A DNA stretch of 64,000 nt from Sphingomonas folli (GCF_019429525.1 NZ_JAHXZL010000009.1:124001-188000), one strand, 5' to 3'. Shown: positions 26,639 to 35,603, counted from the stretch's first letter. Notes: generated by a model from the letters alone, not told the origin. Translations and numbers: made by a program.

Positions 26639-27232
26639 ATGATGGATATCCGGGTATCAGGTCACCAGGTGGCGATCGGCGACGCGCTGAAGGCCCATGT
26701 GCAGGACCGGCTCCAGGGTATCGCCGACAAATATTTCGCGCGCGCCATCTCGGCCGAGACCACCTTCGGCAAGGGCCCGCACGACAACGGCTTCACCTGC
26801 GACATCGTCGCGCACGTCACGCGCGGTCTGGTGCTCAAGGGGCGTCACGACGCGCATGACGCGCATCTGTCGTTCGACGGCGCCGCCGAGAAGATCGACA
26901 AGCAGCTGCGCCGCTACGTCCGCCGCCTCAAGGACCGCACCCCCGCGCACGCCGCGGTGGAGGCCGAGCAGGACCGCAACGGCTATGACAATGCGGGCTA
27001 TACGCTCTTCGCCGAGTCGGCCGACGAGGACGAGGCGGGCGACGCGCCGCTGGTGATCGCGGAGACCCGCGTCGACGTGCCCGAGGCGAGCGTGTCCGAC
27101 GCGGTGATGATGCTCGACCTGCGCAACACCCAGGCGCTGCTGTTCCGCAACGCCGGGACGGGCTCGTACAACATGGTCTATCGCCGCGGCGACGGTACGA
27201 TCGGATGGGTCGAGCCGCAGCGCGCTGGCTGA
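26639..27232 (+). CDS. hpf: Ribosome hibernation promoting factor, long form
   Basis: A 197-residue long-type HPF. The N-terminal beta-alpha-beta domain (about 1-105; DIRVSGHQVAIGDALKAHVQ) binds the 30S decoding region. The C-terminal domain (about 135-197; DAVMMLDLRNTQALLFRN, GTIGWVEP) dimerises 100S ribosomes. A GGAGAAGAG ribosome site precedes the ATG ATG. It precedes ptsN by 31 bases, the order known from rpoN operons, but no rpoN is present here. Confidence 0.94.
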   Translation: MMDIRVSGHQVAIGDALKAHVQDRLQGIADKYFARAISAETTFGKGPHDNGFTCDIVAHVTRGLVLKGRHDAHDAHLSFDGAAEKIDKQLRRYVRRLKDRTPAHAAVEAEQDRNGYDNAGYTLFAESADEDEAGDAPLVIAETRVDVPEASVSDAVMMLDLRNTQALLFRNAGTGSYNMVYRRGDGTIGWVEPQRAG

Positions 27233-27263
27233 GGCGCGCGCGGCCACCTACTTGGCATCGATC

Positions 27264-27734
27264 ATGGCTACTGACCTGAGCGACCTGCTCGTGCCCGAGC
27301 TCGTCGTCGTGGGACTGCCCGCGGCGTCGAAGAAGGCCCTCTTCACCCAGCTCGGCGCGCTCGCCGCGCCCTGGGTGGGGCTGGACGCGCGCGCGATCGC
27401 CGACGGGCTGGCCGCGCGCGAGCGGGAAGGGTCGACCGGCTTCGGCGGCGGGATCGCGATCCCGCACGCGCGGCTCGCGGGGATGAAGCGGGTCGCGCTG
27501 ATCGTGGCGCGGCTGGCACAGCCGATCGGCTTCGCCGCGGTGGACGACGTCGCGGTCGACGTGGTCGCGGCGATGCTCTCCCCGCCGCAGGCCGGTGGCG
27601 CGCACCTCAAGGCGCTGGCGCGCGTGGCCCGGCGCTTCCGCGACCGGACGCTCGTCGCGAAGCTGCGCGGCGCCGGCTCGCCCGACGCGATCTACGCGTT
27701 GCTCACCGCGGACGAGACGCGTGACGCGGCCTGA
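27264..27734 (+). CDS. ptsN: Nitrogen-related PTS EIIA component PtsN
   Basis: A 156-residue EIIA(Ntr) domain protein. The ATG at 27264 is preferred over a TTG at 27252. Phosphorylation site His68 lies in GGGIAIPHAR, preceded by an AREREGSTGF loop. EIIA(Ntr) is phosphorylated via EI(Ntr)/NPr and modulates potassium uptake, stress and nitrogen signals. The end overlaps the following thioesterase gene by 14 bases. Confidence 0.94.
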   Translation: MATDLSDLLVPELVVVGLPAASKKALFTQLGALAAPWVGLDARAIADGLAAREREGSTGFGGGIAIPHARLAGMKRVALIVARLAQPIGFAAVDDVAVDVVAAMLSPPQAGGAHLKALARVARRFRDRTLVAKLRGAGSPDAIYALLTADETRDAA

Positions 27735-28179
27735 GGGCGCGGCGGCGCATCACCGCGCGCTGGAGTCGCTCTACGCCGCCGCGCCGATCAACCGGCTCTT
27801 CGAGTCGCGGCTCGAGATCATCGAGCCCGGCGTCGCGCGGATCCGCTTCCGCGTCGACCCGCGCCACTTCCACGCCGCCGGCGCGGCGCACGGCACCAGT
27901 TACTTCAAGATGCTCGACGACGCCGCCTTCTACGCGTGCAACAGCCTGGTGACCAACCGCTTCCTGCTCACCACCCAGTTCAGCCTGCTGCTCACGCGCC
28001 CGCTCGGCGAGGGCGAGGTGGTGGCGGAGGGGCGCTGGGTGAGCGGGCAGCGACGCGTCTTCGTCGCCGAGGCGCGGCTGGTCGCCGCCGACGGCGAGGA
28101 GGTCGCGCGGGGCACCGGCACCTTCATGCGCTCGCGGATCGCGCTCGCCGCGCTGCCCGGCTATGCGGCGGCATCGTGA
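27721..28179 (+). CDS. PaaI-like hotdog-fold thioesterase
   Basis: A 152-residue protein read from a GTG at 27721 that overlaps ptsN by 14 bases. The hotdog core shows RFRVDPRHFHAAGAAHG, then TSYFKMLDDAAFYACNS, the long helix with the usual acidic residue, and strands FLLTTQFSLLLTRPL and GEVVAEGRWV. PaaI-type enzymes hydrolyse acyl-CoA thioesters; the substrate is unknown. It overlaps the DUF1491 gene by GTGA, so hpf-ptsN-thioesterase-DUF1491 is probably one operon. Confidence 0.85.
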   Translation: MTRPEGAAAHHRALESLYAAAPINRLFESRLEIIEPGVARIRFRVDPRHFHAAGAAHGTSYFKMLDDAAFYACNSLVTNRFLLTTQFSLLLTRPLGEGEVVAEGRWVSGQRRVFVAEARLVAADGEEVARGTGTFMRSRIALAALPGYAAAS

Positions 28180-28511
28180 GCGCGCGGTTGCCCACCCATC
28201 TCGCGGTCGGCGCGCTGCTGCGCCGGGTCAACGACAGCGGCGGCATGGCGGTGGTGCGCGCCTCGGGCGAGGCGCAGTCGGGCGCGGTGCTGGTGCTGCT
28301 GTGCGAGGGGCGCGCGATGCGCGCGGTCGAGCGGATGCGCGGGATCGACGACCGGGACGTGCTGGTCGCGGCCGGGCCGGGCGACGGCGACTCGATCGCG
28401 GTCGAGGATTACTGGCGGCTGCGACGGCGTCGCGACCCCGACCTGTGGGTGATCGAACTGGACGTCCCGGACGCCGAACGGTTCGTCGCTGAAACGATGC
28501 TGGTCGATTGA
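28176..28511 (+). CDS. DUF1491 family protein
   Basis: A 111-residue protein begins at a GTG overlapping the previous stop. RLPTHLAVGALLRRVN, GAVLVLLCEGRAMRAVE and RRRRDPDLWVIELDVPDAERFVAE match the alphaproteobacterial DUF1491 family as I know it. No function is established for the family. Cotranscription with ptsN and a thioesterase is suggested by the overlaps. No catalytic motif is apparent. Confidence 0.8.
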   Translation: MSARLPTHLAVGALLRRVNDSGGMAVVRASGEAQSGAVLVLLCEGRAMRAVERMRGIDDRDVLVAAGPGDGDSIAVEDYWRLRRRRDPDLWVIELDVPDAERFVAETMLVD

Positions 28512-28684
28512 CGCTGTTAACCTCTCGCCCGTAGCGAGATGGGATCGACAACAGGCGTTGTGCCGACACGGGGTGCGATCCCGGACGGTGACGCAGTCGG
28601 GGGGGCACCCGGTCGGTCTTTTGGGACAGCTAACGCTGCTTCAGCGACCGTATCCGCGTACCCACCGCACAGACAAGACCTGGA

Positions 28685-29317
28685 ATGCCCTTACGTTCCC
28701 GCGCTGCCGCTCTCGCAGCGTTCACTGCCTCGATCGTCTCGCTCGCCCTGCAGAGCGCGCCCGGCCTCGCCGCCGAAGTGCCGACGCTCCCCGGTGTCGC
28801 GACGAGTCAACTCGCCGTCACCGACGCGGTTCCGGCGACGTCGGCGCCCGACAGCGCCGACCAGATCCTCGACCAGGACTCCGCCGCCCAGGCGGACGAC
28901 GAGGTCGCCTACCCCACCCTCGCCGCCGCCGTCGCCGACCAGTCGATCCCGTCGAACACCGACGAGGACATGCGCTGCCTCGCCGGCGCGATCTATTTCG
29001 AGTCGCGCGGCGAGCCGCTGACGGGCCAGCTCGCGGTCGCCGAGGTGATCCTGAACCGCACCAAGTCGCGCCGCTTCGGCGGCAGCGTGTGCGACGTCAT
29101 CACCCAGAAGGGTCAGTTCTCCTTCGTCCGCGGCGGCGTGATGCCGGCGGCGCCGTCGAACGACGACTGGCGCACCGCGATGGCGGTCGCCAAGGTCGCG
29201 ATGAAGGACGCGTGGGAGACCGACGCGTCGAACGCGCTCTACTTCCACCACCGCAGCACCGGCCGCGCCGCCGGCCAGCGCGTCGCCTCGATCGGCAACC
29301 ACGTCTTCTTCCGCTGA
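28685..29317 (+). CDS. Secreted cell wall hydrolase (SleB-like, Hydrolase_2 domain)
   Basis: A 210-residue precursor with a signal peptide (about 1-29). A low-complexity acidic segment follows, then the Hydrolase_2 domain (about 95-210) with LAGAIYFESRGEPLTGQLAVAE split in reading: AIYFESRGEP holds the catalytic glutamate of the lytic transglycosylase-like fold. VCDVITQKGQFSFV and the ALYFHH segment are conserved in SleB/CwlJ-type enzymes. It should cleave peptidoglycan in the periplasm. It is the last gene of the rightward run from the origin, separated from DUF1491 by 173 bases. Confidence 0.9.
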   Translation: MPLRSRAAALAAFTASIVSLALQSAPGLAAEVPTLPGVATSQLAVTDAVPATSAPDSADQILDQDSAAQADDEVAYPTLAAAVADQSIPSNTDEDMRCLAGAIYFESRGEPLTGQLAVAEVILNRTKSRRFGGSVCDVITQKGQFSFVRGGVMPAAPSNDDWRTAMAVAKVAMKDAWETDASNALYFHHRSTGRAAGQRVASIGNHVFFR

Positions 29318-29394
29318 GCGCGGTCGCGCTCGCGGGTGATGGGACGAGTGTCCGCCGCCCGTAGCTGATCGGGCACGTCGGCCCCCAACGAGAT

Positions 29395-29488
29395 CGTCAC
29401 CCCGGTGAGAGCCGAGGTCCAGCTACGGAACCGTCGTGGGTCTCACCGCGGCGTTCTCAGCTGGACCCGGCCCTTCGCCGGGGTGACG
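29395..29488. repeat. Intergenic palindromic repeat element
   Basis: Two 30-base arms (29395-29424 and 29459-29488) are inverted copies with 24 of 30 matches; the outer 11 bases (CGTCACCCCGG) and inner 9 bases (GGTCCAGCT) are perfect. The 34-base centre includes GGGTCTCACC. It fills the 206-base gap between convergent genes. The ends resemble a repeat commonly seen in sphingomonad genomes, consistent with a non-autonomous miniature element or a shared terminator. Confidence 0.6.
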
Positions 29489-29523
29489 CGTCGGTGACCT
29501 AGGGGGTGTTCTCGTCCCGACGC

Positions 29524-30933
29524 TCAGCCCGCATACGCCTTGGCCAGATCGAACAGATAGTCGCGGGCGGCGTACAGCGACTCCACCCGGATCCGCTCGT
29601 TCAGCCCGTGCACCCCGTTGAAGTCGGGGTCGAGGAAGGTCCCCGGTACGCCGTAGACCGGGATGCCGATCGCCTCGAGGAACACGCCGTCGGTCGCCCC
29701 CGTCGACATCGTCGGCAGCAGCGGCACGCCGGGGAAATGCTTCCTCGCCAGCGCTTCCATCGGGCCGATGATCTTGGGATCGAGCGTGGGCGGCACCGCC
29801 GTGGGGCGGATCGGCTGGTTGGCCGTGACGGTCACCTTGCTCCCGGCGAGCTCGCGCAGCTTGGCCAGCGTGCCGTCGACTGTCTCGCCCGGGAAGATGC
29901 GGCAGTTGACGTTGGCGGTGGCGCGCTGCGGCAGCGCGTTCTCGGCGTGGCCCGCGCTCAGCAGCGTCGTCACGCAGGTGGTCCGCAGCGTCGAGTGCAT
30001 CACCTTGTCGCGGCTGACGATCGCGTCCGCCGCCCGGTCCGGCGGGTCGGCCAGCAGCCGCGTGATCGCGGCCGCCTGCTCGCCGCCGACGCGCCTCGCG
30101 CTGGCGGCGAAATAGGCGCGCGTCGTGTCGGTGAAGCGCACCGGAAACTCGTAGTTCTGCACCGCCTTGATCGCGTCGGCGAGCTCGTAGATCGCGTTGT
30201 CGGGCACGGGCGTGGAGCTGTGGCCGCCCGGGTTGGTCGCGAGCAGCGTGAAATTCTGCGCCGCTTTCTCGCCGACCTGCACCGCCAGCAGCTGGCGCTT
30301 GCCCTGCGCGTCGAGCCGCCCGCCGCCGCCCTCGTTGAGCGCGAACTCGGCCGCGATCAGCTCGGGCCGGTGCTGTGCCAGCCACTGCGCGCCGTTGAAG
30401 GCGAAGGTGGTCTCCTCGCCGCAGGTCAGCGCCAGCTTGATCGTGCGCCGTGGCCGATAGTTCTGCTCGCGGAAGCGGACCATCGCGTCTGCCCAGATCG
30501 CCGCCATCGCTTTGTCGTCGACCGCGCCGCGCGCGTAATAATAGCCGCCCTCCTCGACGAGCTTGAAGGGGTCGCGCTGCCAGTCGGCGCGCTTGGCCTC
30601 GACCACGTCGAGGTGGCCGAGCAGCAGCATCGGCTTGAGCGCGGCGTCGCTGCCGCGCAGCACCGCGACCACGCCGCCGTCCCTCGGGTGCTCGGGGGTG
30701 GAGAAGAGCGTGACGTCGGTGTCGGCATAGCCCGCGCGCCTCAGCCGTGCCGCGACCTGCTCGGCCGCCTGGGTGCAGCTGCCGACGTCGACCACCGTGT
30801 TGGTCTCGACCATCTCGCGGTAGAGATCGAAGAAGGCCTTCTCGTCGGGTCGCGCCTGCGCCGCCGCGCCGCCCGCTACCATCGTCCCCGCCAGCAGCCC
30901 GGCGAGCAGAGCCGCCATCCCGATCCCGCGCAT
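29524..30933 (-). CDS. Secreted M20 family metallopeptidase
   Basis: A 469-residue precursor with a signal peptide (about 1-25). Zinc ligands typical of clan MH peptidases are visible: GHLDVV (His107, Asp109), the bridging Asp139 in GAVDDK, CGEET (Glu173 catalytic, Glu174 ligand) and a later NEGGGG segment. A dimerisation domain is inserted from about 220 to 330. M20 enzymes act as di-, amino- or carboxypeptidases; the substrate is not predictable. The C-terminal STGATDGVFLEAIGIPVYG carries further ligand residues. Confidence 0.92.
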   Translation of the reverse strand: MRGIGMAALLAGLLAGTMVAGGAAAQARPDEKAFFDLYREMVETNTVVDVGSCTQAAEQVAARLRRAGYADTDVTLFSTPEHPRDGGVVAVLRGSDAALKPMLLLGHLDVVEAKRADWQRDPFKLVEEGGYYYARGAVDDKAMAAIWADAMVRFREQNYRPRRTIKLALTCGEETTFAFNGAQWLAQHRPELIAAEFALNEGGGGRLDAQGKRQLLAVQVGEKAAQNFTLLATNPGGHSSTPVPDNAIYELADAIKAVQNYEFPVRFTDTTRAYFAASARRVGGEQAAAITRLLADPPDRAADAIVSRDKVMHSTLRTTCVTTLLSAGHAENALPQRATANVNCRIFPGETVDGTLAKLRELAGSKVTVTANQPIRPTAVPPTLDPKIIGPMEALARKHFPGVPLLPTMSTGATDGVFLEAIGIPVYGVPGTFLDPDFNGVHGLNERIRVESLYAARDYLFDLAKAYAG

Positions 30934-30994
30934 CGATCCTCCCTCGTCCGTCCGCCGCCAGCCTCGCAGCGAAGCGCGCGGGGCGCAACGGCTC

Positions 30995-31969
30995 TCAGCC
31001 GCTGTAGCGCAGGTCGCGCGGCAGCAGCAGGCGCAGCTCGCGGTTGGCGAAATCGATGTGGACCCGGCGGAACAGCCGCAGCGCGTCCATGCCCAGCATC
31101 AGCGCGGGCTTGTCGTCGATGCCGAAGACGCGGAACGGCGCGGCATCGGCGAAGGCGATCGGCAGCGAGCGGATCTTGGCGGGCCCCAGCGTCATCTCGG
31201 GCAGCAGCGCGTAATCGGCGGCGAGCTGGACGCCGAGCACGCTGGTCAGCATCGTCGTCTCGCCGCGTCGCCCCGACAGGAGCCGCCGCAGCGCGAGGTT
31301 GCCGAGGCTGACGCTGGTCCCCGTGTCGAGCACCACGCGCACGCGCCGCCCCGCCACCGTGGCGCTCGTCACGACCAACTGGCCGAACAGGCTGCGCGCC
31401 TGGATCACGATCTCGCCGGGCTCGCGCTTGAGCCGCTCGCGCTTGCTCGACGGGGTCACCTGCATCCGCTGCGAGTCGAAGTCGATCGTCAGCGCCTGGC
31501 CCTGCAGCGTGTCGATCCCGAGCATGCCGGGGGCGCCGAGGTGGCGTGCCTCGAGCGCTGGCGCCTCGATCCGCTCGCCACCGACGCTGCCGACGGGCCT
31601 CGGACTCACCGTGATCGCCGGGATGATGACGGTGTCGACGTCGCTCGTCCCCGCCATCGCGACCAGGCGAACGCGGCGGCCGCGCGGCAGGCCGAGGTGC
31701 GCGGCGAGCTGGCGCGAGATCACGCTGCGCTGCGCGCCGGTGTCGATGATGAAGGGGAAGGGACCCGCCCCGGCGATCTCGACCGGCACGGTCATGCGGT
31801 CCTCGGCGGTGAGGAAGTCGAGCTCGTCGCCGACCCCGGCGGGCAGCTCGTCGGGCAGCGTCACCGGGCTGACCCCCGGTGCGGCCGCGGGCGCCGGGGA
31901 GGGCACCCCGACCTGCGCCGTCGCGGGCAGGGTCATGCCGGCCAGCACGAGCGCGAGCCACCTCTCCAT
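30995..31969 (-). CDS. Secreted aspartic protease with two retropepsin-like lobes
   Basis: A 324-residue precursor starts at the ATG at 31969 with a signal peptide (about 1-19). Two copies of the retropepsin motif occur: Asp76 in FIIDTGAQRSV and Asp215 in VVLDTGTSVSL. Each is followed by a matching later motif (GMLGIDTL and LMLGMDAL). The protein therefore carries two half-sites in one chain, giving a pepsin-like monomer rather than the usual single-DTG homodimer. It lies between the M20 peptidase (60 bases) and a HerA ATPase gene on the same strand. The substrate is unknown. Confidence 0.87.
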   Translation of the reverse strand: MERWLALVLAGMTLPATAQVGVPSPAPAAAPGVSPVTLPDELPAGVGDELDFLTAEDRMTVPVEIAGAGPFPFIIDTGAQRSVISRQLAAHLGLPRGRRVRLVAMAGTSDVDTVIIPAITVSPRPVGSVGGERIEAPALEARHLGAPGMLGIDTLQGQALTIDFDSQRMQVTPSSKRERLKREPGEIVIQARSLFGQLVVTSATVAGRRVRVVLDTGTSVSLGNLALRRLLSGRRGETTMLTSVLGVQLAADYALLPEMTLGPAKIRSLPIAFADAAPFRVFGIDDKPALMLGMDALRLFRRVHIDFANRELRLLLPRDLRYSG

Positions 31970-32070
31970 GACAGCGATGGTACGCCCGATCCGGACGGAG
32001 CGCCAGCGGCGATGCCGGCCGCCGAGCCGGGGCGCGGCACGAGGGTGAGCGGTCGGCGCGGCGCCGGCGC

Positions 32071-33753
32071 TCAGCGGCCCTGGCCGCGCCAGCGCTGGAT
32101 CGTGCGCGCCACGATCTGCTCCTCGCCGCCGCCCTCGCGCCACAGCGCCGAGAAGATCGGATCGTCGGACGCGGGCCGCTTGCCTTCCTCCAGCGTGTCG
32201 AAGGCGACCCGGATCGGGATCGCCACGCCCTCGCCGCACACGATCGCCTCGCGGTTACGCAGCGCGGGCAAAGCGTCGAGGAAACCGCGCGCGCCCTCGG
32301 GCATCGCGGCGCGCACGAACGCCTGGTCGCGCTCGTTGTTGAGCCGCATCGAGATGATCGTGCCGCACTGCGACAGCACGCCCTCGGCGAGGTCGGACGG
32401 GCGCTGCGTCACCAGCCCGAGCGAGACGCCGTACTTGCGCCCCTCCTTGGCGATGCGGCCGAGGATGCGCCCCACCGCGGTGCGCTCCTCGCGCCCGGCG
32501 GGGACGTAGCGGTGCGCCTCCTCGCAGACGAGCAGGATCGGGCGCTGCGGCTCGTTGCGCGACCAGATCGCGAAGTCGAACACCATCCGGCTCAGCACCG
32601 CCACCACCACCGCGGTGATCTCGCTCGGCACGCCCGAGACGTCGATGATCGAGATCGGCTTGCCGTCGCCGCAGAAGCGGAAGATGCGCTGCACGAACGC
32701 CGCCATCGTGTCCGCCACCAGCATGCCGGAGAACATGAAGCCGTAGCGCGGGTCGGCTTTCAGCTCGTCGAGCTTGTTCTTGAGCCGCAGATAGGGCGCG
32801 GTGTCGCCGGCGCGGTCCATCTTGCCCATCTCCTGCTGCAGGATCTGGGAGAGGTCGCTGAGCAGATAGGGGATCGGCGCGTCCACCGTCAGCCGCGCGA
32901 TCTCCTGTCCCAGCCGGCTCTTGCCGCGCGCGGCGAGCAGGCATTTGGCGAGGATGTCGGCGTCGACCTGGCGCTCCGGCCCGGCGCTGGTGAGCAGCAC
33001 CTCGCAATGTTCCTCGAAGTTCATCAGCCAATAGGGCATCTGCAGGTTCGAGACGTCGAACAGCGCGCCCTCCTCGGCGAAGGCGGCGCCATACTCGCCG
33101 TGCGGGTCGATCATCACCACGTGCGCCTGCGGCGCCAGCCGGCACAGCCGGTGGAGGATCAGCGCCGCCGCGGTCGACTTGCCGGTGCCGGTCGAGCCGA
33201 GCAGCGCGAAATGCTTGCCCAAGAGCGAGTCGACGTACAGCGAGGCGCGCACGTCGCGGGTGGGGTGGACGGTGCCGATCGCGATCGCGGCGCGGCCCGA
33301 GGCGGCGTGGACCTGCTCGAGGTCGGCGCCCGTCACCGCGAACACCTCCGCGCCCGGCAGCGGGAAGGCGGTGACGCCGCGGCGGAAATGGTGGAGGTGG
33401 CCGGTGAGCCGCTCGACCTCGCCCTCGCCGATGAAGTCGACCGCGGCGATCACCTGGTCGGCCTGGCCGCGCGCTAGCCGCACGGTCCGCACCGTGGCCA
33501 CCAGCCACATCCCGCCGGCGCTCACCTTGAGCTGGCCGCCGACCTGGCCCGCGCTGGCGACCAGCGGGTCGGGATGGCCCGCGAGCGCGGCGAGCGAGGG
33601 CGAGTCGAGCACCAGCTCGCCCTGGCCGCCCGCGATCTCGAGCACATAGCCGAGCGGCGCGGCGCGGGCGGGCGTGGGCGCCGGGGGCGGCGCGTCCGGG
33701 AAGGCCGCGGCGAGTGCCGCGCGAAACTCGCCCTGGCCGACGATGTCGTTCAT
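32071..33753 (-). CDS. HerA-type ATPase (DUF87, FtsK/HerA superfamily)
   Basis: A 560-residue protein with an N-terminal barrel-like HAS domain (about 30-170), Walker A GSTGTGKS (186-193), VVMIDPHGEYG, Walker B ILLVCEEAHRYV (about 412-423), and QRPSDL with an arginine-rich C-terminus. HerA hexamers translocate DNA, classically with the nuclease NurA for end resection. No nurA is visible nearby. In proteobacteria such proteins are also called ATP-binding DUF87 proteins of unknown role. A gene-specific start at 33753 (MNDIVGQGEF) is well placed. Confidence 0.9.
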   Translation of the reverse strand: MNDIVGQGEFRAALAAAFPDAPPPAPTPARAAPLGYVLEIAGGQGELVLDSPSLAALAGHPDPLVASAGQVGGQLKVSAGGMWLVATVRTVRLARGQADQVIAAVDFIGEGEVERLTGHLHHFRRGVTAFPLPGAEVFAVTGADLEQVHAASGRAAIAIGTVHPTRDVRASLYVDSLLGKHFALLGSTGTGKSTAAALILHRLCRLAPQAHVVMIDPHGEYGAAFAEEGALFDVSNLQMPYWLMNFEEHCEVLLTSAGPERQVDADILAKCLLAARGKSRLGQEIARLTVDAPIPYLLSDLSQILQQEMGKMDRAGDTAPYLRLKNKLDELKADPRYGFMFSGMLVADTMAAFVQRIFRFCGDGKPISIIDVSGVPSEITAVVVAVLSRMVFDFAIWSRNEPQRPILLVCEEAHRYVPAGREERTAVGRILGRIAKEGRKYGVSLGLVTQRPSDLAEGVLSQCGTIISMRLNNERDQAFVRAAMPEGARGFLDALPALRNREAIVCGEGVAIPIRVAFDTLEEGKRPASDDPIFSALWREGGGEEQIVARTIQRWRGQGR

Positions 33754-33831
33754 ACGAAACTGCTTTTCCCTGCGATCCGAGCGGGGACAGCGGTACCGCC
33801 GCTTCGTAAAGATAGGATGGAGGCGCGCGCC

Positions 33832-34596
33832 TCAGCCGCGCTGCGCGAACCGTCCCGCCGCCCAGCCGAGCAGCACCGACAGCGTCACCGCGGCGAGCCC
33901 GTAGAGGATCTCGTGGCGCTGCGCCGCGGCGGCGACGAAGCGCTCGAAGCCGGACTTGCGGATGTCGATCTCGCGCACCGCGGCGGCGAGCACGCGGCCG
34001 TCGCGGATCAGGAAGGTCTCGGCGGTGAAACGGCCCACCGGGACCCGCGCGGGGATCACGACCCGCGCGCGATAGAGCACGCCGTCGGTGATCTCGACCG
34101 CGCCCGGCGCCTCGTAGAACAGGCCGGCGCGACGGCGCTGCTCCACCAGCCCGCGGGTGAAACGGTCCTGCACCTCGGTCGGCGCCGCCGAGGCGGGGGA
34201 GAGCTGGAGGCTGTCGAGCCCCAGCTCGTAGATCGCGCGGGTGCGCGCGTCGACCAGCCGGCCGAGCGGGCGCGACGACGCCAGCGCGTAGAAGGAGGGC
34301 GCCGAGCGATAGCGCAGCCGCCCGGCGTTGACCCAGATGCCCGCCACTTTCTCCTTCTCGCGGATCGTGATCGACTGGGTCGGCCCCTTCACCACGATGA
34401 CGATGTCGGCGGGGCGCTCGCCGGTCGGGACCCGACCGCCGGGATAGAGGATCGCGCCGAACAGCAGCAGCTCGGCGCCGGTGAAGCTGTAGGCGATCTC
34501 GATGTCGCGCTGCGACACGTCGGGCACCAGCACCGGCTTGCTCTGCGCGGTGAGCAGCGGCGCGGCGAGGGCCAGCGCCCAGGCGGCGCGCCTCAC
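33832..34596 (-). CDS. TIGR02186-type membrane-anchored periplasmic protein
   Basis: A 254-residue protein begins at a GTG that overlaps the TSUP stop (GTGA); the much longer open frame is spurious. A signal peptide (about 1-18) precedes VPDVSQRDIEIAYSFTGAELLLFGAI, a domain with VIVVKGPTQSITIREKEKVAGIWVN, and a C-terminal membrane helix (about 228-248). This is the pattern of TIGR02186 proteins, which are regularly encoded beside TauE/SafE permeases. The role is undefined; a periplasmic partner of the permease is a reasonable inference. Confidence 0.82.
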   Translation of the reverse strand: MRRAAWALALAAPLLTAQSKPVLVPDVSQRDIEIAYSFTGAELLLFGAILYPGGRVPTGERPADIVIVVKGPTQSITIREKEKVAGIWVNAGRLRYRSAPSFYALASSRPLGRLVDARTRAIYELGLDSLQLSPASAAPTEVQDRFTRGLVEQRRRAGLFYEAPGAVEITDGVLYRARVVIPARVPVGRFTAETFLIRDGRVLAAAVREIDIRKSGFERFVAAAAQRHEILYGLAAVTLSVLLGWAAGRFAQRG

Positions 34597-35507
34597 GTCA
34601 GCTCCACCGCGTAGATCTCGTCGGGGCGCCAGCCGAGCCCGAGCGCGATCCGCCCCGCCACCAGCAGCACCATCAGCGCGAGCGCGAGCCGGAGATACTC
34701 GGGCCGCGCGCGCGCCGCGAAACGCGCGCCGACCTGCGCGCCGACGACCGAACCGACGAGCAGCAGCGCGGCCAGCACGATGTCGACCGCGCGCGTCGTG
34801 GTGGCATGGACCATCGTCGCCGCGGCGGTGACGAACAGGATCTGGAACAGGCTGGTGCCGACCACCACCGAGGTCGCCATGCCGAGCAGGTAGATCATCG
34901 CGGGCACCAGCACGAAGCCGCCGCCGACGCCGAGCAGGATCGTCAGGATGCCCGTGAAGAAGCCGAGCAGCAGCGGCGCCAGCGGCGAGATGTACAGCCC
35001 CGAGGCGTAGAAGCGCATGCGGAACGGCAGCGCCGCCACCAGCGGGTGGTGGCGACGGCGGCGCGGCGGCGCGGCGCGGCGCCCGCGCGCCACCAGGATC
35101 GCGCTCACCGCCTCGCGCAGCATCATCAGCCCGATCGAGCCGAGCAGCAGCACGTAGGTGATCGCGATCGTGGTATCGATCTGCCCCCAGCGCTGCAGCA
35201 GGCGGAACAGCCAGGCGCCGAACAGCGAGCCGAGCACGCCGCCGATCACCAGCACCGTGCCCATCCGCGTGTCGACGCCGTTGCGGCGGAAGTGCGCGAA
35301 CACGCCCGAGACGCTCGCGCCGGTCACCTGGGTCGCGGCGGAGGCGGCGGCGACGGTGGGGGGGATGCCGTAGACGATCAGCAGCGGCGTCGTGAGGAAG
35401 CCGCCGCCGACGCCGAACATGCCCGAGAGCAGCCCGACGCCCGCGCCGAGCGCGATCATCACGAGCGCGTTCACCGACAGATTCGCGATCGGCAGGTAGA
35501 TGTCCAT
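34593..35507 (-). CDS. Sulfite exporter TauE/SafE (TSUP) family permease
   Basis: A 304-residue protein with about eight helices in two halves. Each half carries the TSUP glycine signature: GLLSGMFGVGGGFLTTP (about 25-41) and GILTILLGVGGGFVLVPAM (about 190-208). A basic cytoplasmic loop (GRRAAPPRRRRHH) separates them. TSUP transporters move sulfite, sulfoacetate or other organosulfur anions. It overlaps the TIGR02186 gene, forming a coupled pair, and differs from the second TSUP gene at 48003-48782. Confidence 0.9.
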   Translation of the reverse strand: MDIYLPIANLSVNALVMIALGAGVGLLSGMFGVGGGFLTTPLLIVYGIPPTVAAASAATQVTGASVSGVFAHFRRNGVDTRMGTVLVIGGVLGSLFGAWLFRLLQRWGQIDTTIAITYVLLLGSIGLMMLREAVSAILVARGRRAAPPRRRRHHPLVAALPFRMRFYASGLYISPLAPLLLGFFTGILTILLGVGGGFVLVPAMIYLLGMATSVVVGTSLFQILFVTAAATMVHATTTRAVDIVLAALLLVGSVVGAQVGARFAARARPEYLRLALALMVLLVAGRIALGLGWRPDEIYAVELT

Positions 35508-35603
35508 GGCGCTCCCAGCCGCTAGCCGGTTCGGGGCGCCGGCGCCACCGCCGGGAAGCCGCGAGCGGCGCGACGCGGGACGAGGCCCCCGTCGGGCGCA
35601 CCG

